A DNA stretch of 64,000 nt from UBA1426 sp050953365 (GCA_050953365.1 JBMNMN010000011.1:33984-97983); one strand, 5' to 3'; shown: positions 1-8,612, counted from the first letter of the stretch. Notes: generated by a model from the letters alone, not told the origin. Numbers and translations are program-made.

Positions 1-1
1 T

Positions 2-487
2 TACATAGGTCAAATCACTTACATAAAAGTGTTTTCGGGGATGGCATTGGCATGGGCAGTCCTTTACGCCTTTTCCTCCTTTATAAAAACCCGGCTTAGA
101 AAAGACAGGTCAGAGGCGAAACTCCGCGTCACATTGGGCAATCAAACTGTAACAATGAAGGGCTTCGTAGACACGGGTAATTTTCTCAGGGACCCCATCA
201 GCGGGCGACCGGTCTGCGTAACCACAAAGCAGGTGATGGAAAGATTGACGCCGGAAGAAACCCAATTTTGCCTGGTTCCGTACAGAGGTGTGGGTAAAGA
301 GGGAGGGCTGCTTGCAGGGATTCGGCCGGACAGCGCCGTTTTGCTGGCGCCCGGGAAGAAACCCCAACCAGTGAGCATCGTATTGGCTGTTTCAAAAGGC
401 GAATTGCCCGTCGGGCATGACGGAAGAAGGTACGACGTTTTATTGCATGAGGCATTGACGGAAGGAGGCATTCTGCAAAGTGAATAG
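2..487 (+). CDS. spoIIGA: SpoIIGA, pro-sigma-E processing peptidase (C-terminal part)
   Basis: The reading frame is open from the first bases of the window, so the N-terminal membrane part lies upstream and is not visible. SpoIIGA is the membrane-bound aspartic protease that activates pro-sigma-E in the mother cell during sporulation. The visible part holds the aspartate motif GFVDTGNFLRDP, with the catalytic D-T-G-N signature expected for the family. The frame ends 8 bases inside the start of the sigma-E gene, the usual spoIIGA-sigE arrangement, which implies translational coupling. Identification rests on the motif plus the downstream sigE. Only the missing 5' end is uncertain. Confidence 0.9.
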   Translation, partial: YIGQITYIKVFSGMALAWAVLYAFSSFIKTRLRKDRSEAKLRVTLGNQTVTMKGFVDTGNFLRDPISGRPVCVTTKQVMERLTPEETQFCLVPYRGVGKEGGLLAGIRPDSAVLLAPGKKPQPVSIVLAVSKGELPVGHDGRRYDVLLHEALTEGGILQSE

Positions 488-1274
488 AGAAGGGACCAAT
501 ATAGGAAAATGGCTGAAAATGTGGTGGGAAAGAACTCGGCTGCTATGGATTCGTTTGCGTTGGAGACTTGAGAGATGGTCTGCTGAAAAGGGTCTCTATT
601 ACATAGGAGGAAGTGATGCGCTTCCGGCGCCTCTTTCTCCGGAGGAAGAAAAGCAACTCATTGTACAGTTGGTGCTTCCCGAGGAGCAGGATGTTGACGA
701 AGAAAGAATGAAGCGCTGCAAGGAGGCAAAGACAATTTTAATTGAACGGAACCTGCGTCTGGTGGTGTATATTGCCAAAAAGTTTGAAAATGCGGGTATC
801 AACGTGGAGGACCTGATTTCCATCGGAACCATCGGGCTTATTAAAGCAGTAAATACCTTCAATCCGGAGAAGAACATCAAATTGGCCACCTATGCTTCCC
901 GGTGCATAGAGAACGAAATTCTCATGTATCTTAGGCGCAACAGTCGCACGAGGACGGAAGTATCTTTCGACGAGCCTCTTAATGTAGACTGGGACGGAAA
1001 TGAGCTTTTGCTGTCGGATATTCTGGGAACGGAAAGTGATATTGTCTACAACCATATCGAGGAGGAAGTGAATCGGAGCCTGCTCGGTTATGCGATGAAA
1101 AAGCTGACTTTAAGGGAAAAGCAGATCATGGAAATGCGTTTCGGTCTGGTTAGCGGACGGGAAATGACCCAAAAAGAAGTTGCCGATAGGATGGGTATTT
1201 CGCAATCCTATATTTCCAGGCTGGAGAAAAAGATCATTATACGTCTGCAAAAAGAGATACGTAAATTGGGGTAG
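480..1274 (+). CDS. sigE: RNA polymerase sporulation sigma factor sigma-E (pro-protein)
   Basis: Mother-cell-specific sigma factor, 264 residues from a GTG start that has an AGGAGG about 6 bases upstream and overlaps spoIIGA. Region 2 (RNLRLVVYIAKKFENAG, then DLISIGTIGLIKAV) and the C-terminal region 4 helix-turn-helix (MGISQSYISRLEKK) are clear. The processing region YYIGGSDALPAPLS matches the sigma-E pro-sequence junction and begins near residue 40. From memory of the Bacillus protein the pro-sequence there is about 27 residues, so it is longer here. It is also rich in Trp and Arg (Trp at 11, 15, 16, 23, 28, 33), suggesting a strongly amphipathic membrane anchor. Activation by the upstream SpoIIGA is expected from the family. 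Confidence 0.96.
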   Translation: MNREGTNIGKWLKMWWERTRLLWIRLRWRLERWSAEKGLYYIGGSDALPAPLSPEEEKQLIVQLVLPEEQDVDEERMKRCKEAKTILIERNLRLVVYIAKKFENAGINVEDLISIGTIGLIKAVNTFNPEKNIKLATYASRCIENEILMYLRRNSRTRTEVSFDEPLNVDWDGNELLLSDILGTESDIVYNHIEEEVNRSLLGYAMKKLTLREKQIMEMRFGLVSGREMTQKEVADRMGISQSYISRLEKKIIIRLQKEIRKLG

Positions 1275-1377
1275 GACAGCTTTCGACAGTATGAAAAAAG
1301 GGGGCGCTGTACATAAATAAAATAAGACGCGACTTAATTTGCTAAAGGGGGCAAACAGGGAAGCGGGGATTTTCGAA

Positions 1378-2148
1378 ATGGCAGCGAAAGTTGAAATATG
1401 TGGCGTTAATACATCTAAATTACCCGTGTACAAAGACGCGCAAATGAAGGAGATGATCGAGAAAATCAAACAAGGAGACAAAGAGACAAGAGATGAATTC
1501 ATCAGAGGAAACTTAAGACTGGTGCTTTCTGTTATTCAGAGGTTCAGCAATCGAGGAGAAAATCCCGATGACCTGTTTCAGGTAGGGTGCATTGGCCTTA
1601 TTAAGGCTCTGGATAACTTCGATACCTCACATAATGTGAAGTTCAGCACCTATGCAGTGCCCATGATCATCGGTGAAATACGACGCTATCTCAGAGACAA
1701 CAATGCGATTCGTGTCAGTCGTTCCCTCAGGGACATGGCCTATAAAGCATTGCAGGCCAAGGAAAAGCTCACGAAGCAGAGCCAGCGGGAGCCAACAGTT
1801 TCTGAGATTGCAAAGGAGTTGGATGTTGCTGTAGAAGAAGTGGTGCTGGCCCTTGATTCTATACAGGATCCCATCTCACTTTTTGAACCTGTATTCCACG
1901 ATGAAGGCGATGCTCTTTACGTGATGGACCAGGTGAAGGATACGGTTAACACCGATGAGAAATGGATGGATAATATATCTCTTACAGAAGCTATGAGCAA
2001 GCTTCCTGACAGAGAGAGAAATATATTAAAGATGCGATTTTTCGAAGGACGGACCCAGATGGAGGTGGCGGAGGAGATCGGTATCAGCCAGGCCCAGGTC
2101 AGTCGGTTAGAAAAGAATGCGCTGAAATATATGCGAAAATATGTCTGA
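1378..2148 (+). CDS. sigG: RNA polymerase sporulation sigma factor sigma-G
   Basis: Late forespore sigma factor, 256 residues from the ATG at 1378. An in-frame TTG 39 bases upstream is open, but the family N terminus begins near KVEICGVNTSKLPV, so the ATG is preferred. Region 2 (NLRLVLSVIQRFSNRGE, DLFQVGCIGL, KFSTYAVPMIIGEIRRYLRD) and region 4 (GISQAQVSRLEKNALK) are typical. No pro-sequence is present, as expected. It follows sigE after a gap of about 100 bases, matching the conserved spoIIGA-sigE-sigG order, and the gap leaves room for a separate forespore promoter. A strong terminator follows. Confidence 0.95.
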   Translation: MAAKVEICGVNTSKLPVYKDAQMKEMIEKIKQGDKETRDEFIRGNLRLVLSVIQRFSNRGENPDDLFQVGCIGLIKALDNFDTSHNVKFSTYAVPMIIGEIRRYLRDNNAIRVSRSLRDMAYKALQAKEKLTKQSQREPTVSEIAKELDVAVEEVVLALDSIQDPISLFEPVFHDEGDALYVMDQVKDTVNTDEKWMDNISLTEAMSKLPDRERNILKMRFFEGRTQMEVAEEIGISQAQVSRLEKNALKYMRKYV

Positions 2149-2166
2149 TTTTGCTGACATTTGAAT

Positions 2167-2202
2167 GGCTGCTTTGCTCGTAAGTAAAGCAGCTATTTTT
2201 TT
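2167..2202 (+). terminator. Rho-independent terminator after sigG
   Basis: Stem GCTGCTTT (2168-2175) pairs with AAAGCAGC (2186-2193) and is followed by a T tract. It lies 19 bases after the sigG stop codon. Confidence 0.85.
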
Positions 2203-2346
2203 ACTTCCATAATTTTCTGTCATTTTCATTCAATAGTCTTGTTTGAGTAAGCCTTCTCATGGTATAAATATAGTAACTTTTAGCGAAAAAGGCGGAAAGT
2301 TATGCAGTTTTGTTAATTATTTAACGAGTCGAAAGGAGTGTTTGCG

Positions 2347-2736
2347 ATGTGTGAAAAGCCAAAATTCTTTTTTTGTAAGCATTGCGGCAACATGATTGAA
2401 ATGATTAAAAGCTCAGGTGCTTCGGTAGTTTGCTGCGGAGATCCGATGACCGAATTGGTAGCCAATACGGAAGATGCGGCTTATGAGAAGCATATTCCCG
2501 AAGTGGAGATCGACGGGAATAAGGTGGTCGTTACCGTTGGCAGCGTTATTCATCCCATGACGCCGGAGCATCATATTGCTTGGATTTTCTTGGAGACCAA
2601 TCAGGGAAGACACAGAAAATGCCTGCCCGTGGATGGAGAACCCAAGGCTTGCTTCAGACTCTGCGATGGTGAAGAGGTAGTTGCGGCATATGAATACTGC
2701 AATCTGCACGGCCTGTGGAAGAAAGAAGTAAAGTAA
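2347..2736 (+). CDS. dfx: Desulfoferrodoxin (superoxide reductase, two-iron type)
   Basis: 129-residue protein reducing superoxide to peroxide in anaerobes. The N-terminal desulforedoxin-like domain keeps all four center-I cysteines (C10, C13 and the pair C29-C30). The C-terminal neelaredoxin domain keeps the center-II ligands: EKHIPE, HPMTPEHHIAW and the final C-x-x-H of EYCNLHGLW. The start is the ATG at 2347, preceded by AAAGGAG. A GTG at 2338 overlaps the ribosome binding site and is rejected. The rubredoxin gene 54 bases downstream is the expected electron donor, so the two probably form an operon. Nothing appears missing. Confidence 0.94.
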   Translation: MCEKPKFFFCKHCGNMIEMIKSSGASVVCCGDPMTELVANTEDAAYEKHIPEVEIDGNKVVVTVGSVIHPMTPEHHIAWIFLETNQGRHRKCLPVDGEPKACFRLCDGEEVVAAYEYCNLHGLWKKEVK

Positions 2737-2790
2737 AAAGATCAGACTGTTTTTATCACCAATAATAAAAGATAAGAAAGGAACTGAGTT

Positions 2791-2949
2791 ATGGAAAGAT
2801 ACGTATGTGGACCTTGTGGGTACGTTTATGATCCGGAAGTGGGAGATCCCGATAACGGCGTTGAGCCCGGTACTGCGTTTGCCGATATCCCGGATGATTG
2901 GGTATGTCCTGTTTGCGGCGCTCCGAAAGACATGTTTGAGGTTGAATAA
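2791..2949 (+). CDS. Rubredoxin
   Basis: 52-residue one-iron electron carrier, the standard rubredoxin length. Both iron-binding knuckles are present: CGPCGY near the N terminus and CPVCGAPK near the C terminus, with the intervening GDPDNGVEPGT and DIPDDWVC of classical rubredoxins. The ATG at 2791 is preceded by AAAGGAAC. It follows desulfoferrodoxin and probably donates electrons to it. The original terminator just downstream was split from the gene by the insertion sequence at 2984, but a duplicated copy of the hairpin remains at 2961-2983. Confidence 0.95.
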   Translation: MERYVCGPCGYVYDPEVGDPDNGVEPGTAFADIPDDWVCPVCGAPKDMFEVE

Positions 2950-2960
2950 AGAAAAACCAT

Positions 2961-2983
2961 GGGGAACTGGTAATCAGTTCCCT
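2961..2983 (+). repeat. Left target-site duplication of IS copy 1 (terminator hairpin)
   Basis: 23 bases consisting of the stem GGGAACTG, a 5-base loop and CAGTTCCC, with one extra base at each end. The identical 23 bases occur at 4763-4785 on the other side of the insertion sequence. Only the right copy still has the long T tract, so this was the stem of the rubredoxin terminator and was duplicated on insertion. Confidence 0.9.
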
Positions 2984-3121
2984 CAGACTGTAGACAAAGT
3001 CGCAGAAAGACAACAGATTCTTCTGCGGCTTTTCTTATGTAAACAATCCTCAAAGATATTGGAATTTGAACATCTAAAGGCATTTTTATGATATAATTAA
3101 ATCATAGCGAGGTGACGACGA

Positions 3122-4742
3122 ATGATGATAAAAAATGCCGGAAATCAAAGAAATCAGATCCAGTTTGTTTCAGCAGACAGTCTTGTTCCTGAAAATCATC
3201 TCCTGCGTGACATTGATAGGGCGATTGATTTTTCCTTTATCTACGAACTCGTACAGGACAAGTATTCCCAAGATCAGGGAAGGCCAAGTCTGGATCCTGT
3301 CATGCTGATCAAAATCCCCCTTCTTCAATATCTCTATGGCATACCCAGCATGAGACAGACGATTCGGGAAATCGAAGTAAATGTTGCTTACCGTTGGTTT
3401 TTAGGGTTAGACCTCACATCTTCCGTACCTCACTTCAGTACCTTCGGAAAGAACTACACCCGTCGCTTTAAGGGAACAGATTTGTTTGAGCAAATCTTCG
3501 AGAAGATTCTGGAGGAATGCTTTCTGCATGACATGATCGATCCTTCTGTGATTTTCGTGGATGCGACGCATATCAAGGCAAATGCCAATAAGAAAAAATC
3601 CATTAAGACAATGGTAAAGGTTCAAGCAATGGATTATGAATCGAAACTTCTTAGAGAAATTAATGAGGATAGGCAGGCGCATGGAAAAAAGCCATTTAAG
3701 GATCGACATGATCGATCCTTCTGTGATTTTCGTGGATGCGACGCATATCAAGGCAAATGCCAATAAGAAAAAATCCATTAAGACAATGGTAAAGGTTCAA
3801 GCAATGGATTATGAATCGAAACTTCTTAGAGAAATTAATGAGGATAGGCAGGCGCATGGAAAAAAGCCATTTAAGGATCGGGATAATGACGAGGATCCCC
3901 CAACCAAGGAAGTGCAGCAGAGCACTTCAGACCCTGAAAGTGGTTTGTTTCACAAAGGAGAGCACAAGAAGGATTTTGCTTATGTCACCCAGACAGCTTG
4001 TGATCAGAATGGCTGGGTGCTAGGATACACGATTCATCCCGGGAATGAGCATGATAGCAGAACCTTTTCTGCAATCTACGAAAGACTGAAAAAGTATGAT
4101 CCGACATTAATGGTGTTGGATGCAGGCTACAAGACACCTGCCATTGCCAAGACACTACTCGATAATGGAATCAAGCCGATTTATCCATATCGCAGGCCTA
4201 TGACGAAAAAAGGGTTCTTCAAGAAATATGAATACGTCTATGATGAATACTTCGACTGTTATCTGTGCCCCAACCATCAAGTCCTTCGTTATTCCACCAC
4301 GAACCGGGAAGGATACCGAGAATACAAAAGCAATCCTGCCATTTGTGCAAACTGTCCTTATCTATCCCAATGCACAGAGAGTAAAAACCACCAAAAAACA
4401 GTCACGAGACATATTTGGGAACCGTACCTTGAAATCTGCGAAGAGATTCGACATACCGTCGGGATGAAGGAATGGTATGAGAAACGCAAAGAGAGCATTG
4501 AACGAATCTTTGGAACGGCCAAGGAGTTTCATGGAATGCGGTACACCAGGTACAATGGCAAAGCCCTGATGGAGATGAAAGTCGGGCTTACCTTTGCATG
4601 TATGAATCTTAAGAAACTAGCCAAGATGAAAAGAAGGAAAGGTCTATTAGACCCTGTTGACACTTCTTTTTTATTAAATCTCCTCGGGGATTTGATTCGA
4701 TTTCTGAAAATGAAAAGCGTCTCAGAAGTTCTTGTTTTCTGA
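3122..4742 (+). pseudogene. IS1182-like transposase, frame broken by a 175-bp internal duplication
   Basis: The intact version is the 481-residue transposase of copy 2 (31242-32687). Here the first 195 or so residues read normally to about 3705. The segment 3531-3705 is then repeated at 3706-3880. Because 175 is not a multiple of three, the frame shifts, so the gene splits into an N-terminal part ending near 3766 and a C-terminal part that stays open to 4742. The duplicated stretch covers IDPSVIFVDATHIKANANKK, which contains a predicted catalytic aspartate of the DDE domain. Outside the duplication the two copies encode the same residues wherever I compared them, implying recent transposition. 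Confidence 0.92.
3531..3880 (+). repeat. 175-bp perfect tandem duplication inside transposase copy 1
   Basis: Bases 3531-3705 and 3706-3880 are the same 175-base sequence in direct tandem. Copy 2 of the element has the sequence once. Homology at the junction is minimal (one base), as expected of replication slippage or an end-joining type duplication. Confidence 0.93.
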
Positions 4743-4762
4743 GACGCTTTGTCTACAGTCTG

Positions 4763-4799
4763 GGGGAACTGGTAATCAGTTCCCTTTTTTTCTTTTTTT
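4763..4799 (+). terminator. Right target duplication and surviving rubredoxin terminator
   Basis: The second copy of the 23-bp palindrome (4763-4785) is followed by T7-C-T7. The hairpin plus T tract is a classic intrinsic terminator. It originally served the desulfoferrodoxin-rubredoxin operon and now lies beyond the insertion sequence. Confidence 0.88.
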
Positions 4800-5072
4800 A
4801 TATCACATAAATATTTGACACATTCCAAAGGCTTCAGGAGATGCGCTCCTGACTTTGTTTCTGTTTTAGGCAATCAAATTGTTGGTATAAAGTTTGTTAA
4901 AGAAGTAATGGCTTATTGTTCATTGGTGAACAGAAGCAGAATGGGGTGGTAGGAAAATAAAAAATCTTAATTATGTTGCAAATGCAACCGATCAATCTCA
5001 AAAAGTGTCTTATACTGTGTTTAAAAGTTAAAATCAATGTCATTTGTATAAGAAAGGAAGGGTGAGCATAAG

Positions 5073-6698
5073 TTGTTTTGTTATCAGTGTCAGGAAACTG
5101 CAAAGGGGACAGGGTGCCAAGTAAGAGGCGTCTGCGGAAAAACTGAGGATGTGGCCGGACTTCAGGATCTATTGATTTATACATTGAAGGGCATCTCGGA
5201 AATCATTCAGAAAGGGAAGTTAGAGGTCGCCGATTTGTCTACAGAAAATCATGAACTTCTGCGAAGCCTGTTCATGACTATAACCAACGCCAATTTTGAC
5301 GGCGATGCAATCGAGGCGCAAATCCGCAGGATGCTCTCTATAAGAGATGCTCTGCGTGAAAAAGCATCGGTTCAGAATCTTCACGATGCCGCTGTATTCA
5401 CGGTGGATTCTCGGGAGGATATGTTGGAAAAAGCCGCCGTTGTCGGTGTCCTTTCCACAAAGGACGAGGACATTCGTTCCTTGCGAGAGCTGACCATTTA
5501 CGGGCTCAAAGGTATGGCCGCATATTCGGAGCATGCTCTGAACATAGGCAAAGAGAATACAGATATTTACAGATTCATGTATAAAGCCTTGGCGGCCACA
5601 TTGGACGACAGCCTTTCTGCTGACGATCTGGTAGCCTTAGTTTTGGAGACCGGTAAATACGGCGTTACGGCTATGGCTCAACTGGATGAGGCTAATACAT
5701 CAAAATACGGATCACCCCAGATTTCGGAAGTCAATATCGGTGTTCGGAAAAACCCGGCCATTCTTATTTCCGGTCATGATCTGACGGACCTGGAGCAACT
5801 GCTTGAGCAGACTAAAGGAACAGGAGTGGACGTTTACACACACAGTGAAATGCTTCCGGCTCACTATTATCCGTTCTTTAAAAAATATGACAATCTTGCC
5901 GGTAATTACGGCAATGCCTGGTGGAAGCAGATCGACGAGTTTGAATCCTTCAAAGGACCCATCCTTTTCACCACCAACTGCATCGTACCTCCGAGAAAGG
6001 ACGAGATCCGCGATCGGATCTTTACCACCGGATCTGCGGGTTATCCCGGTTCAAAGCATATCGTTGCCGATGAAAATGGAAAGAAGGATTTTTCTGAGAT
6101 CATCGAAATGGCAAAGCAGCTGCCCCCGCCGGAGGAAATCGAAAGCGGCACCATTGTGGGAGGCTTTGCTCACGATCAAGTTTTCGCCGTTGCCGACAAA
6201 GTTGTGGATGCGGTCAAATCCGGCGCCATCAAGAAGTTCTTCGTTATGGCCGGCTGCGACGGCAGGATGAAGTCGAGAGAGTACTATACGGAGTTTGCAA
6301 AAGCGCTGCCTGAAGATACGGTCATTCTGACGGCGGGCTGCGCGAAATATCGCTATAACAAGCTTGGTCTCGGCGACATCGGAGGAATTCCGAGAGTCCT
6401 GGATGCAGGCCAGTGCAACGACTCTTATTCTCTTGCGGTCATTGCAATGAAGCTCCAGGAGGTCTTTGAACTGGACGATATCAACAAGCTTCCCATTGCA
6501 TTCAACATCGCATGGTATGAGCAAAAGGCAGTGATCGTGCTGTTGGCGCTGCTCTATCTGGGTGTAAAGAACATTCACTTGGGACCGACTCTGCCGGGAT
6601 TCCTTTCTCCCAATGTAGCTAAGGTTCTTGTTGAGAAGTTCGGTATTGCAGGGATAGGAACCGTGGAGGACGATATCAAGCTCTTTATGGAACAGTAA
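5073..6698 (+). CDS. hcp: Hydroxylamine reductase (hybrid-cluster protein, class I)
   Basis: 541-residue Hcp, an iron-sulfur protein with a hybrid 4Fe-2S-2O cluster linked to NO and hydroxylamine detoxification in anaerobes. The N terminus begins with the cubane-binding motif C3-x2-C6-x8-C15-x5-C21, the spacing of class I proteins. Further cysteines expected for the hybrid cluster are seen in TTNCIVPP, MAGCDGR and TAGCAKYRYN. The TTG at 5073 is chosen because it starts the conserved MFCYQCQETA and has GAAAGGAAGG upstream. No other in-frame start is suitable. It stands alone, with its own upstream region of about 270 bases. With the dfx, rubredoxin and flavodiiron genes it forms a redox-stress set. 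Confidence 0.95.
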   Translation: MFCYQCQETAKGTGCQVRGVCGKTEDVAGLQDLLIYTLKGISEIIQKGKLEVADLSTENHELLRSLFMTITNANFDGDAIEAQIRRMLSIRDALREKASVQNLHDAAVFTVDSREDMLEKAAVVGVLSTKDEDIRSLRELTIYGLKGMAAYSEHALNIGKENTDIYRFMYKALAATLDDSLSADDLVALVLETGKYGVTAMAQLDEANTSKYGSPQISEVNIGVRKNPAILISGHDLTDLEQLLEQTKGTGVDVYTHSEMLPAHYYPFFKKYDNLAGNYGNAWWKQIDEFESFKGPILFTTNCIVPPRKDEIRDRIFTTGSAGYPGSKHIVADENGKKDFSEIIEMAKQLPPPEEIESGTIVGGFAHDQVFAVADKVVDAVKSGAIKKFFVMAGCDGRMKSREYYTEFAKALPEDTVILTAGCAKYRYNKLGLGDIGGIPRVLDAGQCNDSYSLAVIAMKLQEVFELDDINKLPIAFNIAWYEQKAVIVLLALLYLGVKNIHLGPTLPGFLSPNVAKVLVEKFGIAGIGTVEDDIKLFMEQ

Positions 6699-6756
6699 AG
6701 CATAAATGCAATTGCAGGGACATGCCCCGCAATTGTAATATGGAGCGATCCAAAAA

Positions 6757-6796
6757 GCAACCACGAGGACGAACCTCGTGGTTGTATTTTTATATT
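6757..6796. terminator. Bidirectional terminator between hcp and fba
   Basis: Stem CAACCACGAGG pairs with CCTCGTGGTTG around a 3-4 base loop. A T-rich tract follows on the + strand and an A5 run precedes it, which reads as a T tract on the - strand. It sits between the converging hcp and fba genes. Confidence 0.85.
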
Positions 6797-6814
6797 TTAT
6801 TTATTAAACTTAAT

Positions 6815-7744
6815 TTACCGCTTGCCGCTTGCCCCCAACACGTTTCGAATCTTGTGCTGCACCATAGCCTGTATCGCTTGTCTTGCAGGTCCCAGATATT
6901 TTCTTGGATCAAATTCTTCGGGATGCTCTACAAGATAACGGCGAATCTCCGCCGTCATGGCCAACCTTAAATCCGTGTCGATATTCACTTTACAGATTCC
7001 GTATTTTGCCGCGGTGCGAATCATCTCCTCGGGGACACCTCTTGCGCCGGGGATTTTTCCCCCGTACTTATTGCAGAGATCTACGAATTCCGGCAGAACC
7101 GTCGAAGCTCCGTGAAGCACCAAAGGGGTGGTCGGCAGCAGCTTGTGGATTTTCTCAAGGCGCTCAAAGTCCAGATAAGGATCGCCTTTGAATTTGTAGG
7201 CGCCGTGGCTTGTCCCTATGGCGATGGCAAGGGAATCCACTCCGGTCCTTTCTACAAACTCCGCTGCTTCATCGGGATCCGTAAAGGTAGCTTGGCGTTC
7301 ATCTACGTTAATATTATCTTCAATCCCTGAAAGTCTTCCCAGCTCCGCTTCCACCACTACGCCTTTTTCGTGGGCATATTCCACGACCCGTTTTGTCAAG
7401 GCTATGTTTTCTTCAAAGGGATATTTGGAACCGTCAATCATAACGGAAGTAAAACCGTCATCGACGCATTTTTTGCAAATATCGAAATCCTCGCCGTGGT
7501 CCAGGTGAAGGCAGATATCAAGGCCCGTATCCAGCATAGCGGCCTCTACCAACTTAACCAAATAAGCCGGTCTTGCATATTTTCTTGCTCCGGCGGAAAC
7601 CTGAAGAATCAAAGGGGCATCTTCCGCTTTTGCCGCATCTACGATTCCCTGGATTATCTCCATGTTGTTGACGTTAAAGGCGCCGATTGCATAATCGCTC
7701 TTCAGGGCCTTTTCGAACATTTCCTTGGAAGTGACCAAAGCCAT
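6815..7744 (-). CDS. fba: Fructose-bisphosphate aldolase, class II
   Basis: 309-residue zinc aldolase that interconverts fructose-1,6-bisphosphate and the two triose phosphates. LHLDHGEDFD carries metal-ligand histidine and catalytic aspartate positions. GTSHGAYKF and LHGASTVLPE are the other conserved metal- and phosphate-site segments. The start is the ATG whose first base is 7744, giving MALVTSKEMF, with AGGTG upstream. The frame is open further upstream, but that would add a non-conserved leader overlapping the ribosome binding site. It is monocistronic and converges on hcp. Confidence 0.94.
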   Translation of the reverse strand: MALVTSKEMFEKALKSDYAIGAFNVNNMEIIQGIVDAAKAEDAPLILQVSAGARKYARPAYLVKLVEAAMLDTGLDICLHLDHGEDFDICKKCVDDGFTSVMIDGSKYPFEENIALTKRVVEYAHEKGVVVEAELGRLSGIEDNINVDERQATFTDPDEAAEFVERTGVDSLAIAIGTSHGAYKFKGDPYLDFERLEKIHKLLPTTPLVLHGASTVLPEFVDLCNKYGGKIPGARGVPEEMIRTAAKYGICKVNIDTDLRLAMTAEIRRYLVEHPEEFDPRKYLGPARQAIQAMVQHKIRNVLGASGKR

Positions 7745-7845
7745 TGCACACACCTCGCATTTCTTTTCTTGTATCGTGAACAACCGATTATAATTGTTAC
7801 CATTATATACTATTTTTAGAGGGCATGCATTAGCTTTTCTCTTTT

Positions 7846-8265
7846 TTATTTATGGTCGGAATCTTTCATCATAGATAATAACGGGCCAAGCGTAGCCATG
7901 AGATCATCAAGATCACCCAGCTTCTTGACGCTGGAAAGTGTATTGGAGAGAGTGTCCACCTGGCGGCTTGATTTTTCATCCGAGAGAAATCCCTTCACTG
8001 CTTCGAGAGATTCCTGAACTCTGTCAATGGTAGAAGATTTGCTTTTTGGTTCGGGTACTTTTTGGATCTGAGTTAGATGATTTATTTTATCAATGGCGTT
8101 GGTCATGGCCCGGAGGCGATCGAGCATCAGTTCCATTTTGAAAGTGTCGATGTAGGCAGGCCCTTTTGGAATCCGGGGCAGCCGAATATGCGGGGGTGGC
8201 AGATTATGCCTTCCTCCGGTATTCCCCAGAACCAGAATTAAGATAAGGATCAACCCTGGATTCAT
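7846..8265 (-). CDS. Uncharacterised 139-residue protein with hydrophobic N terminus
   Basis: I do not recognise a family. The first 15 residues (GLILILILVLG) are strongly hydrophobic and could be a membrane anchor or signal. A Pro-rich stretch LPPPHIRLPRIP follows, then a largely helical, charged region from about residue 45 to the end, including heptad-like leucines. The start at 8265 has GGAGG 6-7 bases upstream, so translation is likely. It is divergent from the small gene at 8319, sharing a short intergenic region. No function is proposed. Confidence 0.7.
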   Translation of the reverse strand: MNPGLILILILVLGNTGGRHNLPPPHIRLPRIPKGPAYIDTFKMELMLDRLRAMTNAIDKINHLTQIQKVPEPKSKSSTIDRVQESLEAVKGFLSDEKSSRQVDTLSNTLSSVKKLGDLDDLMATLGPLLSMMKDSDHK

Positions 8266-8318
8266 ATGTAGCCTCCAAAAACCATAGTATAGACTATAAT
8301 ATGTTGGAAAGGATGGTT

Positions 8319-8603
8319 ATGTGTATGAATTTAAATCAACAGATGCTTTCTGATCTGGCAGCAAAGCTTGGTTTGGAGGAGAATTCCCAGACAGCCGTGA
8401 GAACCGCTATTGATATGGCCAATGATTTCAAGAATAAAAATGAAGATGCCCTTTTGGATGAAATCAGACAATTAAAGAAGGTTATGAAAAACAATCCTAC
8501 TCAATATCAGAAACAGATTACTGCTATAAAATCACTGCGGGCAGTGATGAACGAGGAGCAGCAGCGACGATTGGACCGACTGCTCGTATTGTTGGAAGAG
8601 TAG
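8319..8603 (+). CDS. Uncharacterised small helical protein
   Basis: 94 residues if begun at the ATG at 8319, which has GGAAAGG six bases upstream. ATGs at 8301, 8313 and 8325 are in the same frame, and 8301 directly abuts a TATAAT at 8295-8300, so it is unlikely. The protein is predominantly charged alpha-helix (for example LLDEIRQLKKVMKNNPTQYQKQ in meaning, rich in Lys, Gln and Glu), with no cysteines and no membrane segment. It is divergent from the 139-residue gene and the two may be co-regulated. No function is assigned. Confidence 0.7.
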   Translation: MCMNLNQQMLSDLAAKLGLEENSQTAVRTAIDMANDFKNKNEDALLDEIRQLKKVMKNNPTQYQKQITAIKSLRAVMNEEQQRRLDRLLVLLEE

Positions 8604-8612
8604 AAAACAGAA

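Larger units (their letters stand above)
2984..4762 (+). mobile_element. IS1182-like insertion sequence, copy 1 (defective)
   Basis: 1779-bp element bounded by terminal inverted repeats CAGACTGTAGACAAAG, present at 2984 and in reverse complement ending at 4762. A 23-bp palindromic target duplication flanks it. Both subterminal regions form hairpins: AAAG-CGCAGAA on the left, and on the right a hairpin of GCGTCTCAGAA arms overlapping the transposase stop. It matches copy 2 at 31222-32825 (1604 bp, opposite orientation) except for a 175-bp tandem duplication inside the transposase gene, which breaks the frame. It therefore probably cannot move unless supplied with transposase in trans. Confidence 0.92.

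Noticed and set aside
3636..4742. A separate 368-residue transposase gene starting inside IS copy 1
   Set aside because: It is the downstream part of the transposase left by the tandem duplication, not an independent gene.
6051..6764. 237-residue open frame on the minus strand across hcp
   Set aside because: It lies antisense to a well-conserved gene, has no ribosome binding site and no recognisable motif; its openness follows from codon use of hcp.
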